Shown here: positions 47,550 through 56,219 of the stretch, in pieces
Position numbering within the stretch: position 1 is the stretch's first letter
Layout: each line of letters opens with the position of its first letter
NCBI GenBank assembly: GCA_958439205.1
Contig: OY288189.1
Location: forward strand, 2,247,001-2,311,000
DNA length: 64,000 nt
From: an uncultured Allorhizobium sp.
Lineage (GTDB): Bacteria > Pseudomonadota > Alphaproteobacteria > Rhizobiales > Rhizobiaceae
Direction of reading: 5' to 3'
Translations under genes and position numbers: made by a program
Notes under the pieces: generated by a model
Seen by the model: the letters and a program-made list of their open reading frames with translations, nothing else
The model's database searches: none
What the model was told of the DNA's origin: nothing

Positions 47550-48629
47550 ATGAAGGACAAGACCATGCAATCAGGGCACCGTTGCGCCATCGCCTCCGTC
47601 CTCCTTGCGGCTCTTGTTGGCAGCTCCACCAGCCATGCTGGCCCGGCGGACCTCTGCTTTCGCGGATTGAACATATCCGGTGCGGAGTATGGCGAAGTCG
47701 ACGGGGTGGAAGGGGTCAACTTCACCTATCCCTCCGCCCCGACGGTTGCCTATTTCGCCGACAAGGGCTTCGATACCGTGCGACTTCCCTTCAAGTGGGA
47801 GCGGCTCCAGCCGACGTTGGGCGAAGCCTTCGACCGAACCGAGCTTGAGCGGCTGAGGACCAGCGTGGCCGGGCTTCGGGAGAAGGGCTTCATCGTCATC
47901 CTCGATCCGCATAATTTCGGCTATTACTCCCGCAGCAATATCGGATCCGCAGAGGTGTCTCCGAGACAGTTCGCCCAGTTCTGGATCCGGCTGGCGGCGG
48001 AGTTTGCCAATGAGGACGGCATCGCCTTCGGGCTGATGAATGAACCGCATGATATTGCCCCTACCGTTTGGCTTGATGCTGCCAATCAGGCGATTGCGGG
48101 CATTCGTGCGGTAGGCGCGCGCAATCTCATTCTCGTGCCCGGCACGCATTGGAGCGGTGTTGTCACCTGGCCTGAAGATTTCGGCCGTGGATCTAATGCG
48201 GTCGTCATGCTCGGCGTCGTCGATCCGATCGATAACTATGTCTTCGAAGTGCACCAGTACATGGACAAGGACCTGTCTGGCACCAACGAGGCCTGCGTGA
48301 ACGCTGATCTCGCGGTCGATGGGATGGTGAAACTCTCGGAATGGCTGCGAACACACGGCAAGCGCGCCTTTCTCGGCGAGTTCGGTGGATCGAAGGAGCC
48401 GGAATGCCTGGCCGGGCTAACGCGCATGTTGGATCAGATGGCCAAAGAGCCCGATGTCTGGCTCGGCTGGACCTATTGGGCCGGTGGGGACTGGTGGTCG
48501 CCCGAGGAGGGCAACAACATCCAGCCGGATGCGCAAGGGGACCGCGCCCAGCTCTCCGTTCTACTTCCGGCGCTCAAGCCCACTGCCGCAGATCCGGGTT
48601 CCTGCGTGCGTATTCCGCCCGCGGGCTAA
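47550..48629 (+). CDS. Secreted GH5 endoglucanase-like glycoside hydrolase
   Basis: A 359-residue protein with a Sec signal peptide (about 1-30, cleavage after SHA). The mature GH5 TIM barrel has the acid/base Glu165 in GLMNEPHD and the nucleophile Glu277 in AFLGEFGG, plus the conserved HQYMD. It should cut beta-1,4-linked glucan or a related polymer in the periplasm or outside, trimming or releasing the polymer of this cluster. ATG at 47550 fits the signal peptide; it begins 11 bp after the previous stop. Confidence 0.92.
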   Translation: MKDKTMQSGHRCAIASVLLAALVGSSTSHAGPADLCFRGLNISGAEYGEVDGVEGVNFTYPSAPTVAYFADKGFDTVRLPFKWERLQPTLGEAFDRTELERLRTSVAGLREKGFIVILDPHNFGYYSRSNIGSAEVSPRQFAQFWIRLAAEFANEDGIAFGLMNEPHDIAPTVWLDAANQAIAGIRAVGARNLILVPGTHWSGVVTWPEDFGRGSNAVVMLGVVDPIDNYVFEVHQYMDKDLSGTNEACVNADLAVDGMVKLSEWLRTHGKRAFLGEFGGSKEPECLAGLTRMLDQMAKEPDVWLGWTYWAGGDWWSPEEGNNIQPDAQGDRAQLSVLLPALKPTAADPGSCVRIPPAG

Positions 48630-48705
48630 GATTTAATTAACCGTAAATACTCATAGTTCGGCAAGAAACGGGTGTCTCGCAGGCGCCCGCTGGACCTCTA
48701 CATGC

Positions 48706-50433
48706 ATGGGCAAGCCAATCGTGAAAGATCTAACCCGAGGGATGGGCGAATTTCATTCTCGCGGCCGTGACGCTGACGCACAAGCGACGTCGTCTGCGGG
48801 TGCTGCGAATGTCAGCTTGCGCCGCTATCTCGGCGCGTCGGTCGACGAACGCGACGTCCAGAAGCCGCGATCCGGTCGGCCGCTGACGATGGATGACATC
48901 GAGCAGCGGGCCCGGGAGCGATTCGGCTGGGATCTGTCTGGCGGCAATGATGCGCCTGAGGAAGGGCAGGGCGGTGCAGTGCGCGAGCCCATGCCGGAAG
49001 AGCGTCCTGCCGCAATGCGGCCAGCCCTGAAGTCCGCTGCCGCACCAGTCATCGACCTGAAGTTCGTCGCACTCGCTGCCTGGCGGTATAGGACGGCAGT
49101 GCTTGCCGGTGCCGTCGTCTGCGCGCTCGTGGGCGGTGCCATGACCGCGCTGCTTTCCAAGAAATACAGCGCCACCGCAACGCTCTATTTCGATCCGCAG
49201 AAGCTTGCGGTGGAACTCGTCGAAAACGACCGGGCGACGTCGCCGGAAGTGTTGAACGCAACCATCGACAGCCAGACCCAGATCATCACATCGCGCACCG
49301 TGCTCGAGACCGTCGCCGCCAATCTGAAGCTGACGACGGATCCCGAATTTCTCGGTCGGCCCTCGGACAATGCGGCGTCTGACCTGAACCGCGTGATCTC
49401 TGCCTTGCAAAAGCAGATCCTGGTGTCGCGCCAGGAAGGCACGTTCATCTTCCAGGTGAAGGTGACGACCGGAGAGGCGGAAAAGTCGGCCGCGATCGCC
49501 AATTCGCTGGTCGCAGCCTATCTCAAGGACAGTCGCGTCAATGCCGAAGACAGTTTCGGCAGCGTCAATACGAGCCTGGTCAACCAGCTGACGGCACTGA
49601 GCAAGGCGGTGATTGCGGCGGAAGCCGAGGTGCGCGCCTTCACCTCGCAGAATGATCTTTTCGCCGTGGGCGGTGACCAGATCGCCGACAAGCGGCTCCA
49701 GTCTCTCGACGACCTGCTGGTTGCAGCACAACAGAAGATCATCGAGGCCAAGGCGCAGCTCGATACCGTGTCCAGGCTCGATATCAACGACGTTCTCGTC
49801 GGTGATGCCGCAGCATCGCGGACGCTTGGGGATCTCCGCAACCAGTATGCGAGCCTTTCGGCCAATGTGAGCAGCCTGACCGAGCGTCTTGGCCCGCGGC
49901 ACCCGCAATTGCAGTCGGCCAGGGCGTCGCTTGGGGATATCGAGCGGCAGATCCGTCTCGAACTCGAACGCATGGTGGTTGCTGCCCGCAGCGCCTACGA
50001 ATCGGCGCAGAAGGAAGAGGCCGACCTGCTGAAGGAGCTGAACGTTCAGAAGGCATCCCAGGCCACCAATTCGACGGCGCTGATCGAACTCAGCGAGCTT
50101 GAGCGCAAGGCAAAGGCTGCGCGCGACGTCTATGAGGCCGTGCTCAAGCGCAGCGAAGAAACGGCAGCCGAGATGAGCCTGTATTCGAGCAATGTCCGCG
50201 TTGTCGCCGAAGCCTTCCCGGCCCAGGCACCCGACGGCCCAGGCCGCAAGGTTCTGCTGATCGCCGGCACCTTCGGCGGCGGGCTTTTCGGCCTCGGTTT
50301 GGGAATTGTTCTGGCCGCTGGATTTGCCCTGTATCGGCAGATGACACGATCAAATGGTAGGCCCGGAGGGACTGCCGAATTCGAGAAGATTCAGCCGCGG
50401 AACCCCATGTGGCGGCGAAACTCCACTTCATAA
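48706..50433 (+). CDS. Wzz/GumC-like polysaccharide co-polymerase
   Basis: A 575-residue inner-membrane protein. A 110-residue cytoplasmic N-terminus precedes TM1 (about 128-148), a Wzz domain (about 125-220), a long periplasmic coiled-coil region (about 280-470, with SLTERLGPRHPQLQSARASLGDIE and the GNVR-type LSELERKAKAARDVYEAVLKRSEETA), and TM2 (about 520-545). It ends soon after TM2 and has no tyrosine-kinase domain. It sets chain length and couples polymerisation to export. Confidence 0.9.
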   Translation: MGKPIVKDLTRGMGEFHSRGRDADAQATSSAGAANVSLRRYLGASVDERDVQKPRSGRPLTMDDIEQRARERFGWDLSGGNDAPEEGQGGAVREPMPEERPAAMRPALKSAAAPVIDLKFVALAAWRYRTAVLAGAVVCALVGGAMTALLSKKYSATATLYFDPQKLAVELVENDRATSPEVLNATIDSQTQIITSRTVLETVAANLKLTTDPEFLGRPSDNAASDLNRVISALQKQILVSRQEGTFIFQVKVTTGEAEKSAAIANSLVAAYLKDSRVNAEDSFGSVNTSLVNQLTALSKAVIAAEAEVRAFTSQNDLFAVGGDQIADKRLQSLDDLLVAAQQKIIEAKAQLDTVSRLDINDVLVGDAAASRTLGDLRNQYASLSANVSSLTERLGPRHPQLQSARASLGDIERQIRLELERMVVAARSAYESAQKEEADLLKELNVQKASQATNSTALIELSELERKAKAARDVYEAVLKRSEETAAEMSLYSSNVRVVAEAFPAQAPDGPGRKVLLIAGTFGGGLFGLGLGIVLAAGFALYRQMTRSNGRPGGTAEFEKIQPRNPMWRRNSTS

Positions 50434-50615
50434 CCCAATGGCTAACCCCACGACCGGCAAGACCAGTCACTGAGCTATTCCTGCAGGTCAAAAGATGGTT
50501 CGCAGTCGAGGGCGGCAAGGCTTGCCGCGGTGTTGAGCCTTAAGTGAAGAGGGTCCGTTTTCGGTAGTCGTGAACTTACTGCCGTCGGGTTGCGCATGTC
50601 GGCTCAAGGTGTGTT

Positions 50616-51737
50616 TCAACGCATCAGTTGGTGCGCGAACGATACGAGCTGATGCAGGCGATTGGTCCCCGTCTTGCCGAACAGCGCACGTATATGGGTC
50701 CTGACAGTGTTTTCGGAAATGTCGAGTGCCTTTGCTATGCCTTCTGGCGTTGCGCCGTTCAGAAGCTGCGCCAGCACGTTGGTCTCGGCACGAGTGAGCT
50801 CGAAGGCTCCCGCAAAGACCGTGATTGAATCTGTTGCTACCGACTGGCGGTTCTTGATCAGGATCGCTGCTGCGCCTTCTGGAACAATATTTCGGCGTTC
50901 GCCGGCCCTGAGTGGCAGGATATGGGCGAGGGCGGATGTGTCGTCGATGTCGCCAAGGCGGATTCCCCGGCCGGTTCCGGGCAGTCGGGCCTCGTCACGG
51001 GCAGCAATCGATACCGTGGATTTCAGCGATGCGCGCGCGGCATTACCGCGTGCCGTCACGACTTCGGCCTCAAGCCGGAGCGCGTCGCCGCGATCGAAGA
51101 TTTCCTGGGCCTTCTTGTTGGCGTGAATCAGCCGCGAGTCGCCATCGACGATCGCGACACCGGTGGTAAAACCATCAAGGGCCGCTTCGAGAAACTCGCT
51201 GCGGACATTGGCGACATCAAGGACATTGCTGATCGTCACCGCCCGCCGCAAATGCGGGGCAATCAATTCGGCGAACCGTATTTCATGGGGCTGATAGTTG
51301 CCGTTGCTGGACAGCCGGCCTGCGCCGAAGGACGCAATGGTGTCTTCCTCGACGATCAGGGGAATGCCGAGTGCGTCCGACAGACCCTGCGGGATCGCCC
51401 ATTCCTGGCGGTACCGTTCGATCTTTGCATCAATGATGGGATCGGTGTCACGCGAGTAGACCGCGGCCTCCGTCTCCATCATGGCTGGCCTCAAGATCAG
51501 AGGCTCGAAGACGTCCGGCAGGTGCTTGGCCATGGTTGGGAGCCAGACGGGGTCGAAGTTGCGCAGGATGCTTATGAGCTCTTTGCCGGTGCGCCTGTCA
51601 TGCAGCGACAGGGCGGCATTGTGAGACCCGATGGCGGCACGGATCTCGTCGAGTGCATCGTCCCACAGACCTGGATCGACCACACAATCGTAAATCTTGC
51701 CAATGACATGCGACAGCACAGCGTTCGAAACGTTCAT
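50616..51737 (-). CDS. LuxR-family transcriptional regulator with PAS-like domain
   Basis: A 373-residue regulator. A GAF/PAS-like sensory half (about 1-200), a second PAS-like segment (VAIVDGDSRLIHANKKAQEIF, about 195-235), and a C-terminal LuxR HTH (about 310-370, LTRAETNVLAQLLNGATPEGIAKALDISENTVRTHIRALF). I start it at ATG 51737, preceded by GAGG. It is convergent with the polysaccharide cluster and might regulate it or the divergent PACE gene; this is only proximity. Confidence 0.88.
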   Translation of the reverse strand: MNVSNAVLSHVIGKIYDCVVDPGLWDDALDEIRAAIGSHNAALSLHDRRTGKELISILRNFDPVWLPTMAKHLPDVFEPLILRPAMMETEAAVYSRDTDPIIDAKIERYRQEWAIPQGLSDALGIPLIVEEDTIASFGAGRLSSNGNYQPHEIRFAELIAPHLRRAVTISNVLDVANVRSEFLEAALDGFTTGVAIVDGDSRLIHANKKAQEIFDRGDALRLEAEVVTARGNAARASLKSTVSIAARDEARLPGTGRGIRLGDIDDTSALAHILPLRAGERRNIVPEGAAAILIKNRQSVATDSITVFAGAFELTRAETNVLAQLLNGATPEGIAKALDISENTVRTHIRALFGKTGTNRLHQLVSFAHQLMR

Positions 51738-52117
51738 GCCTGCCTCAATTTTAAAGATTGTGTCTGAACCGAAGCATAACACATGCGGAGTTCAAGGCAA
51801 TGTTTTCTGTGGCAGCGTAGGTGCGTGTCGCCACCAAGCAATTCTCGGATTGCATCTCTATCTCATCAATCTTGATGACGACTTCTGCATCGGCCGAATG
51901 CGAGTGTACTTCCATGGCATGCCGCTCCGCCGATTGGAGGCTTGCGATCGACTTCGACGATTCTCGGGAGGCGTCGTCTCGGCGAGGGCATCGCCGTGCG
52001 CGCAGGGTAAAAGCGGGCAGTCTTTTGTCTGGATTTGCGCACGGACCGTGCTTTCGCAGCTGATTTCGAATTCGGGCGAAAGCCGAGCCCGGCCGTGCCG
52101 AGGGGAGGAGGTTTCGA
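51738..52117. other. Divergent intergenic region, no gene
   Basis: 380 bp between the LuxR regulator and the PACE exporter starts. I find no credible coding sequence; promoters for both genes must lie here, but I cannot place them. Confidence 0.5.
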
Positions 52118-52582
52118 ATGCAAATGCCGATGCGATCGACCGCGGAACGCGTCCGCCAGACACTTTATTTCGAACTCGGCGGGATCGGGATTGTCACGCC
52201 GCTCTACTCAGCCTTCACCGGCGCCAGCTTCAACGAGGGGGCTGCGCTGATGGTCGCCATTTCGGTCGGGTGCATCATCTGGTCGCCGCTGCACAACACA
52301 GTGTTCGACTTCGTCGACTTGCGGCTCTCCGGACGGGTGGCCAGCGATCGGCCACAGGTGCTCAGGGTGGTACATGCCGTCTCTCACGAGGCCACGGCGT
52401 GCTGCGTGTCGTTGCCTCTTCTGATCTGGCTTGGCGGGTTTTCGCTGTGGGACGCCGTGTTCGCTGAAATTCTGCTGACGCTGTTTTATGCCGCCTATGC
52501 CTATGTCTTCCATCTCGTGTTCGACCGGCTTTGGCCGATCGTGGTCATCCAAAAAGCCGAAGAAAGCGAAGGCGCAGCATGA
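52118..52582 (+). CDS. PACE-family (AceI-like) efflux transporter
   Basis: A 154-residue membrane protein with four helices in two tandem BTP (bacterial transmembrane pair) halves. The family signature RSTAERVRQTLYFELGGIGIVTPLYSAFTG, with the essential membrane Glu, begins the first half; RVVHAVSHEATACCVSLPLLIWLGGFSLWDAVFAE begins the second. PACE proteins export biocides such as chlorhexidine and natural polyamines. A strong GGGGAGGAGG ribosome site precedes ATG 52118. Confidence 0.92.
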   Translation: MQMPMRSTAERVRQTLYFELGGIGIVTPLYSAFTGASFNEGAALMVAISVGCIIWSPLHNTVFDFVDLRLSGRVASDRPQVLRVVHAVSHEATACCVSLPLLIWLGGFSLWDAVFAEILLTLFYAAYAYVFHLVFDRLWPIVVIQKAEESEGAA

Positions 52583-52728
52583 AAGATCTCACGCGTTTGC
52601 ATGTGCCGAAGCACGTGCCGTTCTGCGTAAACATCATGATTTATGGCTATTTCACCGGGGTGCGCACGATCGCACGATCTTGGGATGCCTCACCAATTTT
52701 GGGGAGGACGTGCCCCACCCGCAAATGA
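52579..52728 (+). CDS. Possible coupled 49-residue peptide or gene fragment
   Basis: An ATGA overlap with the PACE stop opens a 49-codon frame (MKDLTRLHVPKHVPFC...). The middle, NIMIYGYFTGVRTIARS, faintly resembles the N-terminal region of some transposases. It could be a truncated gene. Support is weak. Confidence 0.3.
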   Translation: MKDLTRLHVPKHVPFCVNIMIYGYFTGVRTIARSWDASPILGRTCPTRK

Positions 52729-52858
52729 CAGTGTGAGCGGGTGGCCTGCAGTGGCCAAGTCGATCACGGATCGACCATCTCATCGGAATTCTTTCAGTCA
52801 GGCAGGACGCGCCGGGCGTCTGGACTTCGCGCGATTGCGTGCGGGAGGATGAGTAGTC

Positions 52859-53761
52859 ATGTCACCGAACAAAGCCTACCTGGCTCTGCTGATGGCAGCC
52901 GCCTTCTGGGGATTCGGCAATATCGCGCAGAAGACCGTCCTCGTTCATGTCGGTCCCCTGACGGCGGTAGGCGTGCGCTGCGCCTTGGCTGTGCTGGTGA
53001 TGCTACCGCTCCTTCTTCTCGAACGGGATCAGGAACGCAGGCCGGGCTACCATTCCAGCGCCATCCTCGTCTCGGCCTGTTTCGGCATCGCCCTTGTCGT
53101 GCAGCAGACCGCCTATCTGTCGACTTCGGTCACCAATGCAAGTTTCCTGGTCAACACCTGCGCAATTTTAACGCCCGTGCTCGCCTGGATGTTGTTTCGG
53201 GAGCATCCCGGCCTTGTCGTCATCCTGACGGCGGCACTGGCGCTGTTCGGGATCTTCCTGATGACCGGCGGGCTTGATGCGATGACTGCCATGAACCGCG
53301 GCGATATCGCATGCCTGGTTTCTGCGGTCTTCTATGCCCTGTGGATCGTATTGCTCGGCCGGCATGCCCAGACCCATGGGTTCCCCTTCACCACGGCACT
53401 GATCCAGTTCCTCATTGCGGCGATATGCGCGAGTGCAGCCGCGCTCGCCTTCGAAACCGTGACTGTTCAGGGCATGGCCTCGGCTTGGCTGGAATTTGCG
53501 GTCCTCGGGATCTTCTCAACCGCTGCCGCCTTCGGACTGCAGACCTATGCCCAACGTTATACCTCCGCCTCGTATGCCGCGGTTGTGGTGTCTGCGGAAA
53601 GCTTGTTTGGCGCGCTCGGAGCTTTTGCCTTTCTCGGCGAGCGGCCTGCAATGGTGGTGGGGATCGGCGCTCTCTTGATCCTCACGGCCATTGTCTGGCT
53701 CGGCTGGCATGGTGGCAGGGCCGACCCGGGGCGGGCTGCCGCCCGTGAGGTCGCACCATGA
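52859..53761 (+). CDS. EamA/DMT-family exporter
   Basis: A 300-residue protein with ten helices in two EamA repeats (about 5-140 and 148-285). AAAFWGFGNIAQKTVL opens the first and SASYAAVVVSAESLFGALGAFAFLGERPA closes the second. It overlaps the LysE-type gene downstream by 4 bp (ATGA), so the two exporters are made together. Substrate unknown. Confidence 0.9.
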   Translation: MSPNKAYLALLMAAAFWGFGNIAQKTVLVHVGPLTAVGVRCALAVLVMLPLLLLERDQERRPGYHSSAILVSACFGIALVVQQTAYLSTSVTNASFLVNTCAILTPVLAWMLFREHPGLVVILTAALALFGIFLMTGGLDAMTAMNRGDIACLVSAVFYALWIVLLGRHAQTHGFPFTTALIQFLIAAICASAAALAFETVTVQGMASAWLEFAVLGIFSTAAAFGLQTYAQRYTSASYAAVVVSAESLFGALGAFAFLGERPAMVVGIGALLILTAIVWLGWHGGRADPGRAAAREVAP

Positions 53762-54384
53762 TTGTTGATATGAGCGCATTGCATGTCGGCTTTTTAATGG
53801 GGGTAGCCTCCATCATCTCTGTCGGCCCGAACAATCTCTTATTGTTGAGGGAGGGGATTGTCGGGGGGCGTACAGTGACTGTCGCGTCGCTCGTTCTCGG
53901 TAGCTATGTCGCCCTGATCTCGGCGGCTGTCTTTCTCGGATCATCTTCGTTCCGCCCGGCAGATAGTCTGTCGAACATTCTGTCCTGGGGTGGTCTCATA
54001 GCCCTCCTCTATTTCGCCGCTTTGTCATTCAAGGCGGTGTGGACCCATGAGGTCAACGAGGGTGTGTCCAGGGGCCAGGAGTCCCTGCAAGAATGTGCCG
54101 CGCGGGTTTTGAAGGTTGTGTGGGTCAATCCACTGACCTGGCTAGAATTGCTCCTCGTGCCCACTGCTCTTGCCCGGAGCTTTCAATCGGACATTGAACG
54201 GATTTTCTTTGCCGCCGCTCTCCTCGGAATGTCGGCGCTCTGCTGTTTCGGCTACGCCCTCTTCGGGCACCTTGTCGCCTCGGTCGTCACCCGTCGCAGC
54301 TACCTCAAAGTCTTTGATCTCGTATCAGGTATTATCCTGTCGTGCATGTCGGCGTCGCTTGCGACATCGCTGATTTTTGCCTGA
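53758..54384 (+). CDS. LysE/RhtB-family exporter
   Basis: A 208-residue, six-helix inner-membrane protein. FLMGVASIISVGPNNLLLLREGIVGGR is the LysE signature, and KVVWVNPLTWLELLLVPTALARSF the central block. Translationally coupled to the DMT exporter. It probably exports an amino acid or derivative. It is distinct from the ArgP-linked LysE gene near 29.5 kb. Confidence 0.9.
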   Translation: MIVDMSALHVGFLMGVASIISVGPNNLLLLREGIVGGRTVTVASLVLGSYVALISAAVFLGSSSFRPADSLSNILSWGGLIALLYFAALSFKAVWTHEVNEGVSRGQESLQECAARVLKVVWVNPLTWLELLLVPTALARSFQSDIERIFFAAALLGMSALCCFGYALFGHLVASVVTRRSYLKVFDLVSGIILSCMSASLATSLIFA

Positions 54385-54729
54385 TTGCCACGCCAAAGGG
54401 CGCACCCTTGGCATCTGTGGCCGCTGCCGCTGACGCATGGCGAAAGGAGGATCGGCGAGGCAAAGGCGCCGCTGTTCTCATGTCAATAAGTGGTATGGTC
54501 ACTCGGTGTCTTGGCGTTCAAATTTCCGCGCATCTGCGATTTATGAAAAACAAAATTTGCAGCCGGAAATGGTAGGCTTGGAGGGCCTGCAGAATTCAAG
54601 TGATTTCAATCTGTTAAGTGCGCATGGGACATATTATACGTGTGAGCAAAATCAAGCGCTTAGCATTCGCGCTGTCCCACTTTTATGGACAGAACTCAAG
54701 GCGTTTTTCCGGTCCATGTGGAGGGTCGC
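54385..54729. other. Gene-free stretch before the HTH gene
   Basis: 345 bp, more AT-rich than average; short ORFs here have no coding character. It presumably holds the promoter of the HTH gene. Confidence 0.45.
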
Positions 54730-55326
54730 ATGAGTACCCGTCGACCATTCCGCGAAGTAAAGTTGCAGTGGTTCCAGCAACTGAGCTGTGACAAGGATCT
54801 TAGCGACAGCGCTCGATCGATAGCTCTTTACATCGTCACTACACACATGAACGGCCATACCGACAAGGCGTGGCCGTCCTATCAAACGATTGCCGACGCG
54901 ACCGGCAAAAGCGTCAAGACCATCCAGCGTGCGATCCGGGAGCTCGAGGACAAAGAGTGGTTCGAAGTCCGACTCGGGAATGGCATAGGGCACAACACAG
55001 AATATCGTCCCTCTGCGATGTCGATTCTACGAGCATCTGAGGCACGTGAAAAGACGGACAGAATTGTCACCCTTCGCCCAGGCGAAAGCGGTCAGATCCG
55101 TCCGCGAAGGCAGTCTGATATGTCCGGCGAAGGCGGTCAGATATGTCCACCGAATCCAGAGAAAGAAATAATATATAAACCTAACGCGCGCGAGGAGCGC
55201 TCGGCACTTGGCAAGGTGCAGCCTGCGGTGCCTTCAATTTTCGTGGCAGACACCAAAACCGAGCAGTTGCACCAATGGCAAAATGGCTGGGTTCTCGCGG
55301 TCTCGGAACACTCGATACGCTTTTAG
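54730..55326 (+). CDS. Helix-turn-helix replication-type protein, frameshifted near 55280
   Basis: Reads 198 residues from ATG 54730. The N-terminal winged HTH (about 1-105, KAWPSYQTIADATGKSVKTIQRAIRELEDKEWFEV) is HTH_36-like, as in phage and plasmid replication-initiation proteins. A hydrophilic linker (SGQIRPRRQSDMSGEGGQIC) follows. Near residue 183 the frame goes bad (NGWVLAVSEHSIRF), whereas one frame over the sequence continues as WLGSRGLGTLDTLLVRATANGKTGYLLPGHWPPAE and stops at 55433. One base seems to be missing from the AAAA run at 55280-55283. It is a likely mobile-element relic, or a sequence error. Confidence 0.75.
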   Translation: MSTRRPFREVKLQWFQQLSCDKDLSDSARSIALYIVTTHMNGHTDKAWPSYQTIADATGKSVKTIQRAIRELEDKEWFEVRLGNGIGHNTEYRPSAMSILRASEAREKTDRIVTLRPGESGQIRPRRQSDMSGEGGQICPPNPEKEIIYKPNAREERSALGKVQPAVPSIFVADTKTEQLHQWQNGWVLAVSEHSIRF

Positions 55327-55490
55327 TTCGCGCGACGGCAAACGGGAAAACAGGCTATCTGCTGCCGGGTCACTGGCCTCCTGCTGAATCGGGTCCGAAT
55401 TCAGGGAGCTGGACTAGTTTCTTCAGCCGCTGACGTGATGGAGCACCTGCGAGCCGCGAAGGGACCATCGATGCACAATCGAGAGAAAGC

Positions 55491-55522
55491 GAATTGAGAC
55501 CAATTCGGTCCCGTGCTATAGG
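55491..55522 (+). promoter_or_regulatory. higBA promoter with embedded operator
   Basis: TTGAGA (55494-55499), a 17-bp spacer and TATAGG (55517-55522) make a good sigma-70 promoter. The dyad GAATT-N6-AATTC (55491-55506) overlaps the -35 box, the natural place for HigA repression. The predicted transcript start falls on the higB ATG at about 55529. Confidence 0.65.
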
Positions 55523-55528
55523 TGCGCT

Positions 55529-55852
55529 ATGAGGATCATAGCCAGGCGCACCCTCCGTGCATATGTCGACCGGCTGGCTGGCGACAAGGGACAGCCAGCT
55601 GTGAAGGCTGCGCTTGATGCGTGGTTCGACGAAGTTAGCAAGGCGCAATGGACCAGTTCCGCCGACGTGCGGCGGCTTTATGCAGCTGCAAGCATCGTCA
55701 GCGCGGAACGGATCGTCTTCAACATCAAAGGCAACGATCATCGTTTGGTTGTCGCGGCAGATTTTGAAAAAGGCATCGTCTGGATCAAGTGGATCGGGAC
55801 GCACAAGGCATACGACAAGATCGACGTGAAGGAGATCGAACATGGCAGCTGA
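55529..55852 (+). CDS. higB: HigB-type mRNA interferase toxin
   Basis: A 107-residue RelE-fold toxin of the HigB group. MRIIARRTLRAYVDRL, then VKAALDAWFDEVSKAQW and the C-terminal VWIKWIGTHKAYDKIDV are the family's conserved blocks. It cuts mRNA on the ribosome unless bound by HigA. It precedes and overlaps the antitoxin gene by 11 bp, the usual higBA order. The promoter position suggests a leaderless or nearly leaderless mRNA. Confidence 0.93.
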   Translation: MRIIARRTLRAYVDRLAGDKGQPAVKAALDAWFDEVSKAQWTSSADVRRLYAAASIVSAERIVFNIKGNDHRLVVAADFEKGIVWIKWIGTHKAYDKIDVKEIEHGS

Positions 55853-56219
55853 TCTGAAGCCGATCCGATCAGAAGCGGATTACGACGAAGCTCTTGCCGA
55901 GGTCGAAATCTTGTGGGGAGCAAAAGCTGGCACCCCAGAGGGAGACCGGTTGGATATTCTGGCGACCCTGATCGACGCCTACGAAGCCAAGTTTTATCCC
56001 ATGGATCCCCCCGATCCGGTGGAAGCAATACGTTTTCGGATGGAGCAGCAAGGTTTGACCCGCAAGGATCTCGAACCGATGATTGGGCCGCGTAACCGTG
56101 TAGCAGATGTCCTAAACCGCAAGCGAAGCCTGTCGATCGACATGATCCGCAAACTTCACGCCCGATTGGGTATATCTGCAGAAGTCCTGATCAGGCCGAG
56201 TAGTGGCAAGGTCGCCTGA
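55842..56219 (+). CDS. higA: HigA-type antitoxin
   Basis: A 125-residue antitoxin. An N-terminal helical toxin-binding half (IRSEADYDEALAEVEILWGAKAGTPEGDRLDILATLIDAYE) is followed by a C-terminal XRE-type HTH (about 70-120, MEQQGLTRKDLEPMIGPRNRVADVLNRKRSLSIDMIRKL). It neutralises HigB and represses the operon. Confidence 0.93.
   Translation: MAADLKPIRSEADYDEALAEVEILWGAKAGTPEGDRLDILATLIDAYEAKFYPMDPPDPVEAIRFRMEQQGLTRKDLEPMIGPRNRVADVLNRKRSLSIDMIRKLHARLGISAEVLIRPSSGKVA

Noticed and set aside
48730-49908. 392-codon minus-strand ORF opposite the Wzz-like gene
   Set aside because: Antisense shadow of a well-supported gene.
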